DNA of 64,000 nt from Variovorax paradoxus (GTDB lineage Bacteria; Pseudomonadota; Gammaproteobacteria; Burkholderiales; Burkholderiaceae_C): assembly GCF_024734665.1 (NCBI RefSeq), contig NZ_CP102931.1, forward strand, positions 3,346,001-3,410,000, read 5' to 3'. Below, one piece after another: positions 42,714 through 55,953 of this stretch. Each line of letters begins with the position of its first letter. Within the stretch, counting starts at the first letter, position 1. The notes below the pieces were generated by a model, which saw only the letters and a list, made by a program, of their open reading frames with translations, was not told the DNA's origin and searched no databases. The translations under genes and the position numbers were made by a program.

Positions 42714-45005
42714 CTATTCGGTGCTTGTTCGAATTGGGTCTGCGAGACCCGCCAGTCGCACGTGCCACCAGCGCGGCAGCAGCTCGCGGATCTCGGCGCG
42801 CGCGAAGCGGTCGTCAAGCAGGTGCAACACGCCGCGGTCTTCCTCGGTGCGGATCACACGGCCGGCCGCCTGCACCACCTTCTGCAGGCCAGGATAGAGA
42901 TAGGTGTACTCGTAGCCCTTGCCGAAGCGCGTCTGCATGCGCTCGCGCGTGATCTCGTTGAGTTCGTTGTACTGCGGCAGGCCCAGGCTGGCGACGAAGG
43001 CGCCGATCAGCCGGCTGCCCGGCAGGTCGATGCCCTCGCCGAACGCGCCGCCGAGCACCGCGAAGCCGATGCCCTGCCCGCCCTCCTCGAAGCGCGCGAT
43101 GAAGCCGTGGCGGTCGGCCTCGCGCATGCCGCGCGTCTGCGTCCACACGGGCACGCCGGGGTGTCGCAGCGAGAACGCAGCGCAGGCTTTTTCGAGGTAG
43201 TCGAAACTGCTGAAGAAGGCCAGGTAGTTGCCCGGCAGGCGCTCGAACTGCGCGCCGATGATGTCCGCCACATTGCGCAGCGACCCCGCGCGGTCGCGAA
43301 AGCGCGTCGACACGTGCATCGCCACCTCGACGCGCAGTTGCCGGCTGTCGAAGGGCGAGGCCACGTCGAGCAGCGCGGTGTCTTCGGGCAGACCCAGGGC
43401 ATCGCGGTAGAAAGCAAAAGGCGACAGCGTGCCCGAGAAGCAGGTGACCGACACCGCATCACCGAAGCGCGCTTCGAGGAACGGCGCGGGCACGAGGTTA
43501 CGGATGGCCAGGCTCCGATCCTGCTGCGTGGCCCCGAGCGTGCGCTCGAACACCGAATGATCGCCAAAGGCCTCGGCCAACCGGGCGAAGTGCAGCGCGT
43601 CGAAGAAGAAGCGCTGCAGCGGCCCCTGCGAAGCATCGGGCGTCGCTGCGAAATACTCGGCCATGGCAGTGTTGGCGGCCTGCAGGGTGCGCAGGAAGCG
43701 CTCGGGAATTTCATCGGCGGTTTCGTAGTCGGCCACCTGCGACTGCTGCACCGTGTCCCACTCGCGAAACAGCCGGGCTAGCGGGCCGCGCAATGCGGCG
43801 GGCGCCGCGCGGTGCGCCTCTTCGAGCGCCGCGCCTTCGAGCTGCGCGGTGTACATGCCGCGCGAGCGCTCCAGCAGGTTGTGGGCCTCGTCCACCAGCA
43901 CAGCCACGCGCCAGTCGGCATCGCGCATGGTGGCGTAGAGGAAGGCGCTGCTGTCGAAGTAGTAGTTGTAGTCGCCGACGATGGCATCGGCCCAGTGCGC
44001 CATTTCCTGCGCGAGGAAATAGGGACACACCTCGTGTGCGAGCGCGATGTTGCGCAGCGCTTCGCGGTCGAGCCACGCCACCTGCGCGGCCTGCTCGCGC
44101 GCGGCGGGCAGGCGGTCGTAGAAGCCCCTGGCGAGCGGGCATGCATCGCCATGGCAGGCGCGATCGGGGTATTCGCAGACTTTCTCGCGGGCCGCGAGTT
44201 CGAGCACGCGCAGGCGCCCTTGCCCTCTGCCCTTGTCGAGCACGCGAAGCGCATCGAGCGCCACCGGCCGGCCGGATGTCTTGGCGGTAAGGAAGAAAAG
44301 CTTGTCTATCTTGCGTGCCGCGCGGGCCTTGAGCAGCGGGAAGATGGTGGCCAGCGTCTTGCCGATGCCCGTGGGAGCCTGCGTCATCAGGCAGCGCCCG
44401 CCCACGGCTGCGCGGTAGACGGCCTCGGCCAGTTCGCGCTGGCCAGTGCGGAAAGCGCGGTGCGGAAATTCGAGCTGGGCCAACGTGGCGTCGAGCGCGG
44501 CGCGGTGGCCGGCTTCGCTGCGCGCCCAGGCGCTGTAGCGGCCGCACAGCTGCTCGAAGTGCTCCCGCAGCGCTTCGCGGGTGTGGTGCTCTTCGAGCAC
44601 GGTTTCGTCGCCGGTGGCCAGGTCGAGGTACACCAGCGCCACGGTCATCTCTTCATGGCCGTTCAGCTCGCACAGCATCCAGCCGTAGGTGCGGGCCTGC
44701 GCCCAGTGCAGTGCGCGGTGGTTGCCGCGAATGGCATCGAAATCGCCGCGGAAGGTCTTGATTTCTTCGACGCGGGATGCGCGTGCCTCGTAGCCGTCGG
44801 CCCGGCCACGCACGCGGACCGCGCCGCAGGTGGCTTCGAGCCCGACCTCGCAGGCGTAGTGCTCGGGATCGCGCCGGTGCTGCACCATTGCGTGCCCGGC
44901 CATGCCTTCGAGCGCGCTGGGTGCGGGCACGAAGCGCAGGTCGAGGTCGCCCGCCTTCGCGCCGAAGGCGCACAGGGCCTTGACGGAAACTACATGCGCG
45001 ATCAT
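42714..45005 (-). CDS. SOS-type DinG/XPD-like ATP-dependent helicase with N-terminal PD-(D/E)XK nuclease domain
   Basis: A 763-residue protein if it starts at MIAHVVSVKALCAFGAKAGD (45005); an ATG at 45044 (MGPEPSNPQ) would add 13 residues. Neither has a strong Shine-Dalgarno. The N-terminal 190 or so residues form a nuclease-like domain, with VRVRGRADGYEARASRVEEI and EEIKTFRGDF as candidate catalytic acid and E-x-K residues. The helicase part has Walker A QAPTGIGKT, DEAH box VLVDEAHNLLE, motif VI QAAGRVIRTEED, and Cys in KVC, RAC, DAC and EVCPYF that fit the XPD/DinG 4Fe-4S cluster. A perfect LexA-type box lies upstream, so DNA-damage induction is likely. Confidence 0.88.
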   Translation of the reverse strand: MIAHVVSVKALCAFGAKAGDLDLRFVPAPSALEGMAGHAMVQHRRDPEHYACEVGLEATCGAVRVRGRADGYEARASRVEEIKTFRGDFDAIRGNHRALHWAQARTYGWMLCELNGHEEMTVALVYLDLATGDETVLEEHHTREALREHFEQLCGRYSAWARSEAGHRAALDATLAQLEFPHRAFRTGQRELAEAVYRAAVGGRCLMTQAPTGIGKTLATIFPLLKARAARKIDKLFFLTAKTSGRPVALDALRVLDKGRGQGRLRVLELAAREKVCEYPDRACHGDACPLARGFYDRLPAAREQAAQVAWLDREALRNIALAHEVCPYFLAQEMAHWADAIVGDYNYYFDSSAFLYATMRDADWRVAVLVDEAHNLLERSRGMYTAQLEGAALEEAHRAAPAALRGPLARLFREWDTVQQSQVADYETADEIPERFLRTLQAANTAMAEYFAATPDASQGPLQRFFFDALHFARLAEAFGDHSVFERTLGATQQDRSLAIRNLVPAPFLEARFGDAVSVTCFSGTLSPFAFYRDALGLPEDTALLDVASPFDSRQLRVEVAMHVSTRFRDRAGSLRNVADIIGAQFERLPGNYLAFFSSFDYLEKACAAFSLRHPGVPVWTQTRGMREADRHGFIARFEEGGQGIGFAVLGGAFGEGIDLPGSRLIGAFVASLGLPQYNELNEITRERMQTRFGKGYEYTYLYPGLQKVVQAAGRVIRTEEDRGVLHLLDDRFARAEIRELLPRWWHVRLAGLADPIRTSTE

Positions 45006-45054
45006 GGAGGCCGCGTCTTGCGGGTTGGAGGGTTCGGGGCCCATCTGGCAAATG

Positions 45055-45070
45055 CTGTATGAATTTACAG
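45055..45070 (-). promoter_or_regulatory. LexA/SOS box upstream of the DinG-like helicase
   Basis: CTGTATGAATTTACAG is a full match to the LexA pattern CTGT-N8-ACAG, here an even palindromic-edge motif with an AT-rich centre. It is about 10-50 bases upstream of the candidate helicase starts, where repressor binding would block transcription; a minus-strand TATACT (45069-45074) overlaps its edge and could be the minus-10. The divergent kinase gene starts 127 bases away and is less likely to be the target. Confidence 0.8.
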
Positions 45071-45161
45071 TATAGCCACGCGAATACGGCGCCTGCGGTT
45101 TCCCTATCCGCGTCAAGACCGTGACGGGGCCTTCTCCGACAGGGCCTCTTCGATTTATCGA

Positions 45162-45180
45162 CAAAACTTGACAAGTTTTG
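45162..45180. promoter_or_regulatory. Perfect 19-bp palindrome upstream of the hybrid kinase operon
   Basis: CAAAACTTGACAAGTTTTG has 9-bp arms with a single central A, and ends 16 bases before the kinase start codon at 45197. Such a strong, tight palindrome in a promoter gap suggests the binding site of a dimeric repressor. It has no T-run after it, and its position fits an operator rather than a terminator. TTGACA occurs in it but would put minus-10 within the start region, so the promoter is unclear. Confidence 0.6.
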
Positions 45181-45196
45181 CCTACAACTGCGACCG

Positions 45197-48669
<3,473 letters not shown>

Positions 48670-48673
<4 letters not shown>

Positions 48674-49545
48674 CAACACGCCCCGGCAACTCGAAGACCG
48701 CCACGCACACGCCGCCGCTTCATCCGCTGAGCGACACGGAGATCGAGCTGCGCCTGCTGATGGAGGCGATCTATCTCAAGTACAGCTACGACTTCCGCAA
48801 CTACACCGTGGCCTCGCAGAAGCGCCGCGTGCTGCACGCGCTCGACCAGCTCGGGCTGCCGAGCATCTCGGCGCTGCAGGAGCGGGTGCTGCGCGACCCT
48901 TCGCTGTTCGGCCGGCTGCTGCAGTTCCTGACGATCCCGGTGAGCGAGATGTTCCGCGACCCGGCCTACTTTCTGGCCTTGCGCCAGCATGTGGTGCCGA
49001 TCCTGCACACCTACCCGTCCGTCAAGGTGTGGGTGGCGGGCTGCAGCACGGGCGAGGAAGTGTTCTCGCTGGCCATCCTGCTGCGCGAAGAAGGCCTGCT
49101 CGCGCGTACGCAGATTTATGCCACCGACATCAACCCCGCCTCGCTGGAGAAAGCGCGCCAGGGCATCTTTCCGCTGGAGGCGATCCGCGGCTACACCACC
49201 AACTACCAGCGCGCGGGCGGACGCGGCGAGTTCTCCGACTACTACACCGCCGCCTACGACGCCGCGCGCTTCGACCCCTCTCTGTGCGCCGGCGTGATCT
49301 TTGCCGACCACAGCCTGGCCACCGACAGCGTGTTCGCGGAAACGCAGCTGGTGTCGTGCCGCAACGTGCTGATCTACTTCAACCGGGAGCTGCAGGACCG
49401 GGCGCTGGGCCTGTTCCACGAGTCGCTGTCGCACCGCGGCTTTCTCGGTCTGGGCTCGAAGGAGAGCATCGACTTTTCGGGCTACTCCGACCGCTTCGAC
49501 ACGCACGCGCGCGTCGAGCGCATCTACCGCAAGAAAGCCGCATGA
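48670..49545 (+). CDS. cheR: CheR-type protein-glutamate methyltransferase
   Basis: A 291-residue SAM-dependent methyltransferase. The start is GTG at 48670, overlapping the kinase stop (GTGA), and reads V/M-TTRPGNSKTATHT. Family features are PVSEMFRDPAYFLALRQHVV, the SAM-binding VWVAGCSTGEEVFSLAIL, FRRGVIFADHSLATDSV-like (seen as GVIFADHSLATDSVF), and SCRNVLIYFNRELQDRALGL. CheR methylates Glu residues on chemoreceptors. No chemoreceptor gene lies in this operon, so a non-chemotactic role is possible, such as methylating the kinase or another sensor. It is next to cheB and hybrid kinases. Confidence 0.92.
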
Positions 49546-50159
49546 CGGGCGATATGAAGCACCACCTTCGCTCCCCCGTTCGCAAGCGCGTGGATGCCGT
49601 GGTGCTGGGCGCCTCGGCCGGCGGCATCGACGCGCTCTCCACCCTGCTGCACGACCTGCCCGCCAGCTGGCGCATTCCGATGGCGGTGGTGCTGCACCTG
49701 CCCTGGGATCACGAGAGCCATCTCGCCGAGATCTTCGCGCAGCGCCTGCCGATCCCGGTGCACGAGGCCAACGACAAGATGCCGCTGGCGGCCGGCAGCC
49801 TGTACTTCGCGCCACCCGGCTACCACCTGTCGATCGAGCGCGAGCGCGCCTTCTCGCTGAGCTGCGAGCCGCCGGTGCTGTTCTCGCGGCCGTCCATCGA
49901 CGTGCTGATGGGCTCCGCCGCCGACGTCTACGGCCCCGCCCTCGCCGGCTTTTTGCTGACCGGCGCGAACGACGACGGCGCCGAAGGCCTGCACCGCATT
50001 CATCTGGCCGGCGGGCTCACCGCCGTCCAGGAACCGAAAGAAGCTCTTATTCCAACCATGCCCCAAGCCGCCATCGCGCGCCACATTCCCGACTACGTGC
50101 TCCCCCTGCGCGAACTGCGCACGCTGCTGCTCCAGCTGGAGGCCGCCCATGAACATTGA
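49542..50159 (+). CDS. cheB: CheB-type methylesterase/deamidase, no receiver domain
   Basis: A 205-residue protein overlapping the cheR stop by four bases (ATGA). It has only the catalytic domain: nucleophile Ser in VVLGASAGGIDAL (about residue 26), catalytic His in AVVLHLPWDHES, and the acid in LLTGANDDGAEGL. Canonical CheB has an N-terminal receiver that activates it; here that control must come from elsewhere, likely from the operon's separate receivers. It removes methyl groups or deamidates Gln. Its end overlaps the next kinase by 11 bases. Confidence 0.92.
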   Translation: MTGDMKHHLRSPVRKRVDAVVLGASAGGIDALSTLLHDLPASWRIPMAVVLHLPWDHESHLAEIFAQRLPIPVHEANDKMPLAAGSLYFAPPGYHLSIERERAFSLSCEPPVLFSRPSIDVLMGSAADVYGPALAGFLLTGANDDGAEGLHRIHLAGGLTAVQEPKEALIPTMPQAAIARHIPDYVLPLRELRTLLLQLEAAHEH

Positions 50160-51378
50160 CATCGAAAGCAAGCTGCTGATCGTCGATGACCTGCCGGAGA
50201 ACCTGCTGGCGCTGGAAGCGCTGATCCGCGCGCCGGGGCGCCTCGTGTACCGCGCCGACTCGGCCGATGCGGCGCTCGCGCTGCTGCTGGAGCACGAATT
50301 CGCTCTCGCGATCGTCGACGTGCAGATGCCGGGCATGAACGGCTTCGAACTGGCCGAATTGATGCGCGGCACCGAGCGCACGCGGCACATTCCCATCATC
50401 TTCGTGAGTGCCGCCGGGCGCGAGTTGAACTACGCCTTCCAGGGCTACGAGAGCGGCGCGGTCGACTTCCTGCACAAGCCACTCGATCCGCACGCGGTGG
50501 TCAGCAAGGTGAACGTGTTCGTCGACCTGTACCAGCACCGCAAGGCGCTGCGCCACGAAATGGAATCGCTCGCGGTCGCGCACAAGAAGCAGGAAGAGCT
50601 GGTGCAGCAACTGCAGCAGACTCAGCACGAGCTGGAACGCGCCGTGCGCATGCGCGACGACTTCATGTCGATGGTGTCGCACGAGCTGCGCACGCCGCTC
50701 AACACGCTCTACCTCGAGGCGCAGTTGCGGCAGCTGCACCTGTCGAAGGGCAACCTCGCCAGCTTCGCGCCCGAGCGGCTGCCCACGATGATCGAGCGCG
50801 ACCAGCGGCAGATCCGCAACATGGTGCGGCTGATTGACGACATGCTCGACGTCACGCGCATGCGGCGCGACGCGCTGTCGATCAAGACCACGCCGGTGGA
50901 CCTCGCGACGCTGGCTCAAGCGGTGGTCGAGAGCCTGCGACACCAGGCCGAGGCCGCGGGCTCGGTCATCACGCTCGCGGCGCCGGCCGAACTGCGCGGC
51001 GAATGGGATGAGTTCCGCATCGAACAGGTGCTGACCAACCTGCTGACCAACGCGCTGCGCTACGGCGGCGGCAAGCCGGTCGAAATGGTCGTGCAACAGC
51101 TGGGAAACACCGCGCAGGTGGCCGTGCGCGACCAGGGCATAGGCATTGCGCCCGAAGACCAGGGCCGCATCTTCGAGCAGTTCGAGCGCACCGACGACAG
51201 CCGCAAGCACGCCGCGGGGCTGGGCCTCGGGCTCTACATCACGCGCAAAATCGTGACCTTGCACGGCGGGCAGATCGGCGTGGAAAGCGCGCCGGGCGAA
51301 GGCTCGCGCTTCGTGGTCGACCTGCCGCTGCAACCACCGGCGCCCCCGGCCGACACCCAAAAGGAGACACCCCAGTGA
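50149..51378 (+). CDS. Receiver-histidine kinase hybrid
   Basis: A 409-residue cytosolic protein. An N-terminal receiver covers residues 1-125 (KLLIVDDLPENLLALEALIR, phospho-Asp in AIVDVQMPGMNG). A coiled-coil linker with QEELVQQLQQTQHELERAVR follows, then HisKA with VSHELRTPLNTLY (about residue 181) and HATPase motifs NLLTNALRYGGG, then GIGIAPEDQ and GLGLGLYITRKI. With no sensor or membrane span it is probably controlled by its own receiver, that is, by phosphotransfer from the large upstream kinase. It overlaps cheB by 11 bases and the next receiver gene by 4. Confidence 0.92.
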   Translation: MNIDIESKLLIVDDLPENLLALEALIRAPGRLVYRADSADAALALLLEHEFALAIVDVQMPGMNGFELAELMRGTERTRHIPIIFVSAAGRELNYAFQGYESGAVDFLHKPLDPHAVVSKVNVFVDLYQHRKALRHEMESLAVAHKKQEELVQQLQQTQHELERAVRMRDDFMSMVSHELRTPLNTLYLEAQLRQLHLSKGNLASFAPERLPTMIERDQRQIRNMVRLIDDMLDVTRMRRDALSIKTTPVDLATLAQAVVESLRHQAEAAGSVITLAAPAELRGEWDEFRIEQVLTNLLTNALRYGGGKPVEMVVQQLGNTAQVAVRDQGIGIAPEDQGRIFEQFERTDDSRKHAAGLGLGLYITRKIVTLHGGQIGVESAPGEGSRFVVDLPLQPPAPPADTQKETPQ

Positions 51379-51731
51379 ACGTGCTGATCGTCGACGACAA
51401 CAAGGCCGCGGCCGATCTGCTGCAGGAGCTGCTGAGCCTGCACGACCACACCGCGCGCTGCACCTACACCGCGCAGCAGGCGCTGGACGCGGCAGCGGCC
51501 GAAAGCTTCGATGCCGCGCTGATCGACCTCACCCTGCCCGACTTTCCGGGCACGGAAGTGGCGCGGCGGCTGCGCGCGAGCACGACGGAAGGCACGCCGA
51601 AGCTGCTGGTCGCGATCTCGGGTTTCTCTGCGCAGGATGCGGGCGGCAAGGCGGCCGAGGGGCTGTTCGACCACCATCTGCAGAAGCCGATCGACATCGA
51701 CGAGCTGGGGCGAATCCTGGCACAGACCTGA
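51375..51731 (+). CDS. Single-domain response regulator
   Basis: A 118-residue receiver with no output domain. The acidic pocket is VLIVDDNKAAADLL, the phospho-Asp is in AALIDLTLPDFPG (about residue 54), and the switch Lys lies in HHLQKPIDIDEL. Such stand-alone receivers usually act as phosphate sinks or as CheY-like messengers that bind a target. It closes the five-gene operon and starts inside the previous stop (ATGA overlap). Confidence 0.92.
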   Translation: MNVLIVDDNKAAADLLQELLSLHDHTARCTYTAQQALDAAAAESFDAALIDLTLPDFPGTEVARRLRASTTEGTPKLLVAISGFSAQDAGGKAAEGLFDHHLQKPIDIDELGRILAQT

Positions 51732-51741
51732 GCCTGGCGAG

Positions 51742-52572
51742 TCACTTCGCCGGAGCGAGCTCTCCGTACCAGTAGGCCGCGGTGACGCCGCCGTCCATGA
51801 GGAAGTCGCTGCCGGTGATGAAGCCGCCGTCCGGCCCCATCAGCAGCGCGCCGACGTTGCCGACCTCGTCCGGTGTGCCACCGCGCTTGGCGGACGACGC
51901 TTCGATCATGCGCCGGTAGCCTTCGCCGCGAGGGCCTGTCAGTTCGTCTCTTGCGAGCGGCGTGAAGATGATGCCGGGGCTGATGGTGTTCACCCGGGCG
52001 CCACGCTTGCCCCATCGCACGGCCTCCGCCATGACCCGCAGGGAATTTCCACGCTTGGAAAGTTGGTACGCGTGCAGGGAGTCTTTCACCTGCTCGGGCT
52101 GAAGCATCGGCAGTGCCAGCAAGTCTTCAGTCGGCGTCGTCGCGAGAGCCGTGTTCTGTTCGGGGCTCAACGCCGGCAACCGGTGTCCGGACTGCGACGC
52201 GATGACGACGCCAGCGCCGCCTTCCGCGATGACGTTGCCGAACTCTTCCAGGACGAGCGCGGTGCCGTACAGGTCGACTTTGAGGATCGTGGCCGGTGAT
52301 GCCTGCGAAGGAGAAACGCCCGCGGCGTGGATCAGGCCGGTGACACTGCCAAGCGCGGTGGCCGCCTCCACGAGCGCATGGACCGAGGCGCGCGAAGACA
52401 CGTCCACGACTGCCGTGCTCACCTCAAAGCCGGCATCCGCGAGCACCTTGGCCGCTGCGTCGGCCCCCTCCTGCCGCAGGTCGGCGAGCAGAACGTGCTT
52501 GCCCGCGCTGACACGGCGGGCGATGGCCTGGCCGATGGACCCTGCTCCGATGACAACAACTACTTGGGTCAT
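51742..52572 (-). CDS. Short-chain dehydrogenase/reductase
   Basis: A 276-residue SDR. A TTG six bases upstream extends the frame, but the ATG at 52572 has an AAAGGA Shine-Dalgarno at good spacing. Cofactor loop is VVVIGAGSIGQAIARR (GAGSIG rather than the classical TGxxxGIG), and LLADLRQEGADAA suggests NAD or NADP binding. The active-site Ser and Tyr-Lys are in VIASQSGHRLPAL and LHAYQLSKRGNSLRV. The region SKRGGTPDEVGNVGALLM is the usual SDR C-terminus. It follows the two aldo/keto reductases on the same strand (36 bases from the nearer), so the three probably form an operon. Confidence 0.88.
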   Translation of the reverse strand: MTQVVVVIGAGSIGQAIARRVSAGKHVLLADLRQEGADAAAKVLADAGFEVSTAVVDVSSRASVHALVEAATALGSVTGLIHAAGVSPSQASPATILKVDLYGTALVLEEFGNVIAEGGAGVVIASQSGHRLPALSPEQNTALATTPTEDLLALPMLQPEQVKDSLHAYQLSKRGNSLRVMAEAVRWGKRGARVNTISPGIIFTPLARDELTGPRGEGYRRMIEASSAKRGGTPDEVGNVGALLMGPDGGFITGSDFLMDGGVTAAYWYGELAPAK

Positions 52573-52608
52573 GATCAATTCCTTTTGCTCGGCGTTAGTC
52601 GTCGTCGC

Positions 52609-54631
<2,023 letters not shown>

Positions 54632-54697
54632 TTAGGCAGCCTGCTTGCCAATGACTAGACTGCTGGATCGACATGTACCTAGAAGGCAGGCTAATCA

Positions 54698-55609
54698 ATG
54701 GCACGCTACGACGACCTGGCCAGTTTTGCGGCCGTGGTGCGCGCAGGCAGCTTCACGCGAGCGGCGGCCCAGCTTGGGGTGACGCAGTCCGCGCTCAGCC
54801 AGACCGTCCGAGCGCTGGAGCGCCGGCTCGACCTGAAGCTGCTCAACCGGACCACGCGCAGCGTCGCTCCCACGGAGGCGGGTGAACGCCTGTACCAAGC
54901 CGTCGGCCCGCGTTTCGAGGACATCGAAGCAGAACTCGCCGTTCTGGGCGAGATGCGCGGCAAGCCCGCCGGCATGGTCCGCATCACGGCAACCGAACAC
55001 TCGATGCGAACCTTGATCTGGCCCAGGCTTCAACCATGGCTGCCCCTGTACCCCGACATCAAGGTGGAGATCAGCGGCGACAACCGTTTCACCGACATCG
55101 TTGCCGAGCGCTTCGACATCGGCGTGCGCCTGGGTGGCGACGTGGCCAAGGACATGATCGCCGTACGCATCGCGCCCGACATGCGCATGACCGTGGTGGG
55201 CAGCCCCGACTACTTCTCGCGCCACCCCCGGCCGTCTACCCCGCAGGATCTGACCCTGCACGATTGCATCGGATTGCGCCTGGCATCCCACGGTGGCCTT
55301 CTGAAATGGGAATTCACGCATCGCCGGAAACACGTCAACGCCCACGTCTCGGGCCGGCTCGTCTTCAACTCGAGCGAGCTGATCGTCGCTGCGGCGCTTT
55401 CCGGGCACGGGCTGGCATGGCTGCCCTGCGACCTCGTCGAGAAACACATCGAGGCAGGCCGGCTGGTGCCGGTACTCGACGATTGGGCGGCAACCTTTGA
55501 CGGGTATCACGCCTACTATGCCGGCCGACGCGCCTCGCCAGCCTTGATGCTCGTCGTGGAGGCGTTGCGGCCTCCGGAAACTCAGCGCCTCTTGCTGCGC
55601 CCCTTGTAG
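54698..55609 (+). CDS. LysR family transcriptional regulator
   Basis: A 303-residue regulator. Its DNA-binding domain reads MARYDDLASFAAVVRAGSFT then AAAQLGVTQSALSQTVRALERRLDLKLLNRT (residues 1-62), and the effector domain begins with AGMVRITATEHSMRTLIWPRL. The end LSGHGLAWLPCDLVEKHIEAGRLV is the normal LysR C-terminus. It is divergent from the two aldo/keto reductases. AGCCTGC (54638-54644) and GCAGGCT (54686-54692) form a long-range inverted repeat in the gap, a weak operator candidate. The end of this gene overlaps the end of the convergent small gene by 28 bases. Confidence 0.9.
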   Translation: MARYDDLASFAAVVRAGSFTRAAAQLGVTQSALSQTVRALERRLDLKLLNRTTRSVAPTEAGERLYQAVGPRFEDIEAELAVLGEMRGKPAGMVRITATEHSMRTLIWPRLQPWLPLYPDIKVEISGDNRFTDIVAERFDIGVRLGGDVAKDMIAVRIAPDMRMTVVGSPDYFSRHPRPSTPQDLTLHDCIGLRLASHGGLLKWEFTHRRKHVNAHVSGRLVFNSSELIVAAALSGHGLAWLPCDLVEKHIEAGRLVPVLDDWAATFDGYHAYYAGRRASPALMLVVEALRPPETQRLLLRPL

Positions 55610-55953
55610 CTGCGCATGGCCTCGTAGCGGTACACGCGGAATCCGTCCTTCTGCAAGAAGCTGACCGGCTCCCAGCCGCGTGCCAGCGCGCAGTCGGTGA
55701 TCTGCGCCATCTGCACGCCGAGGTAGTCCTGCAGGCTGTCGGCCACCGCGAGCTCGAACTTCTTGAGCTCGCGATCCAGCGATTCCAGCGCCGTGATGGC
55801 GGCCTCGACGCTGGTGAAGGGGCGCACGTGCGTCACCGCCTTGCTGCGCGCCAGTGCGGGCGCCTCGGGAGGGTCCGCGCTGAAGTTCACGCTGGCCCCG
55901 CCTTCCATGCCGTTGAGGCCGCCGATGGCGGTCATGCTGCTCATTGCGTTCAT
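55582..55953 (-). CDS. Uncharacterised 123-residue protein of the DUF1501/DUF1800 operon
   Basis: The start MNAMSSMTAIGGLNGMEGGA is fixed by the ATGA overlap with the DUF1501 stop. The first 40 residues are Met/Gly/Ser-rich with low complexity; the rest looks folded, with FTSVEAAITALESLDRELKK then FELAVADSLQDYLGVQMAQI and a basic tail YRYEAMRSYKGRSKRR. No signal peptide or known domain is seen. Because it is translationally coupled to a DUF1501 gene it may be a cytoplasmic partner of that exported-protein pair. Its 3' end overlaps the LysR gene end by 28 bases. Confidence 0.72.
   Translation of the reverse strand: MNAMSSMTAIGGLNGMEGGASVNFSADPPEAPALARSKAVTHVRPFTSVEAAITALESLDRELKKFELAVADSLQDYLGVQMAQITDCALARGWEPVSFLQKDGFRVYRYEAMRSYKGRSKRR

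Noticed and set aside
45169..45174. TTGACA inside the 19-bp palindrome as a minus-35 element for the kinase operon
   Set aside because: A minus-10 at normal spacing would fall at the start codon, which leaves no leader, so the promoter is more likely elsewhere.
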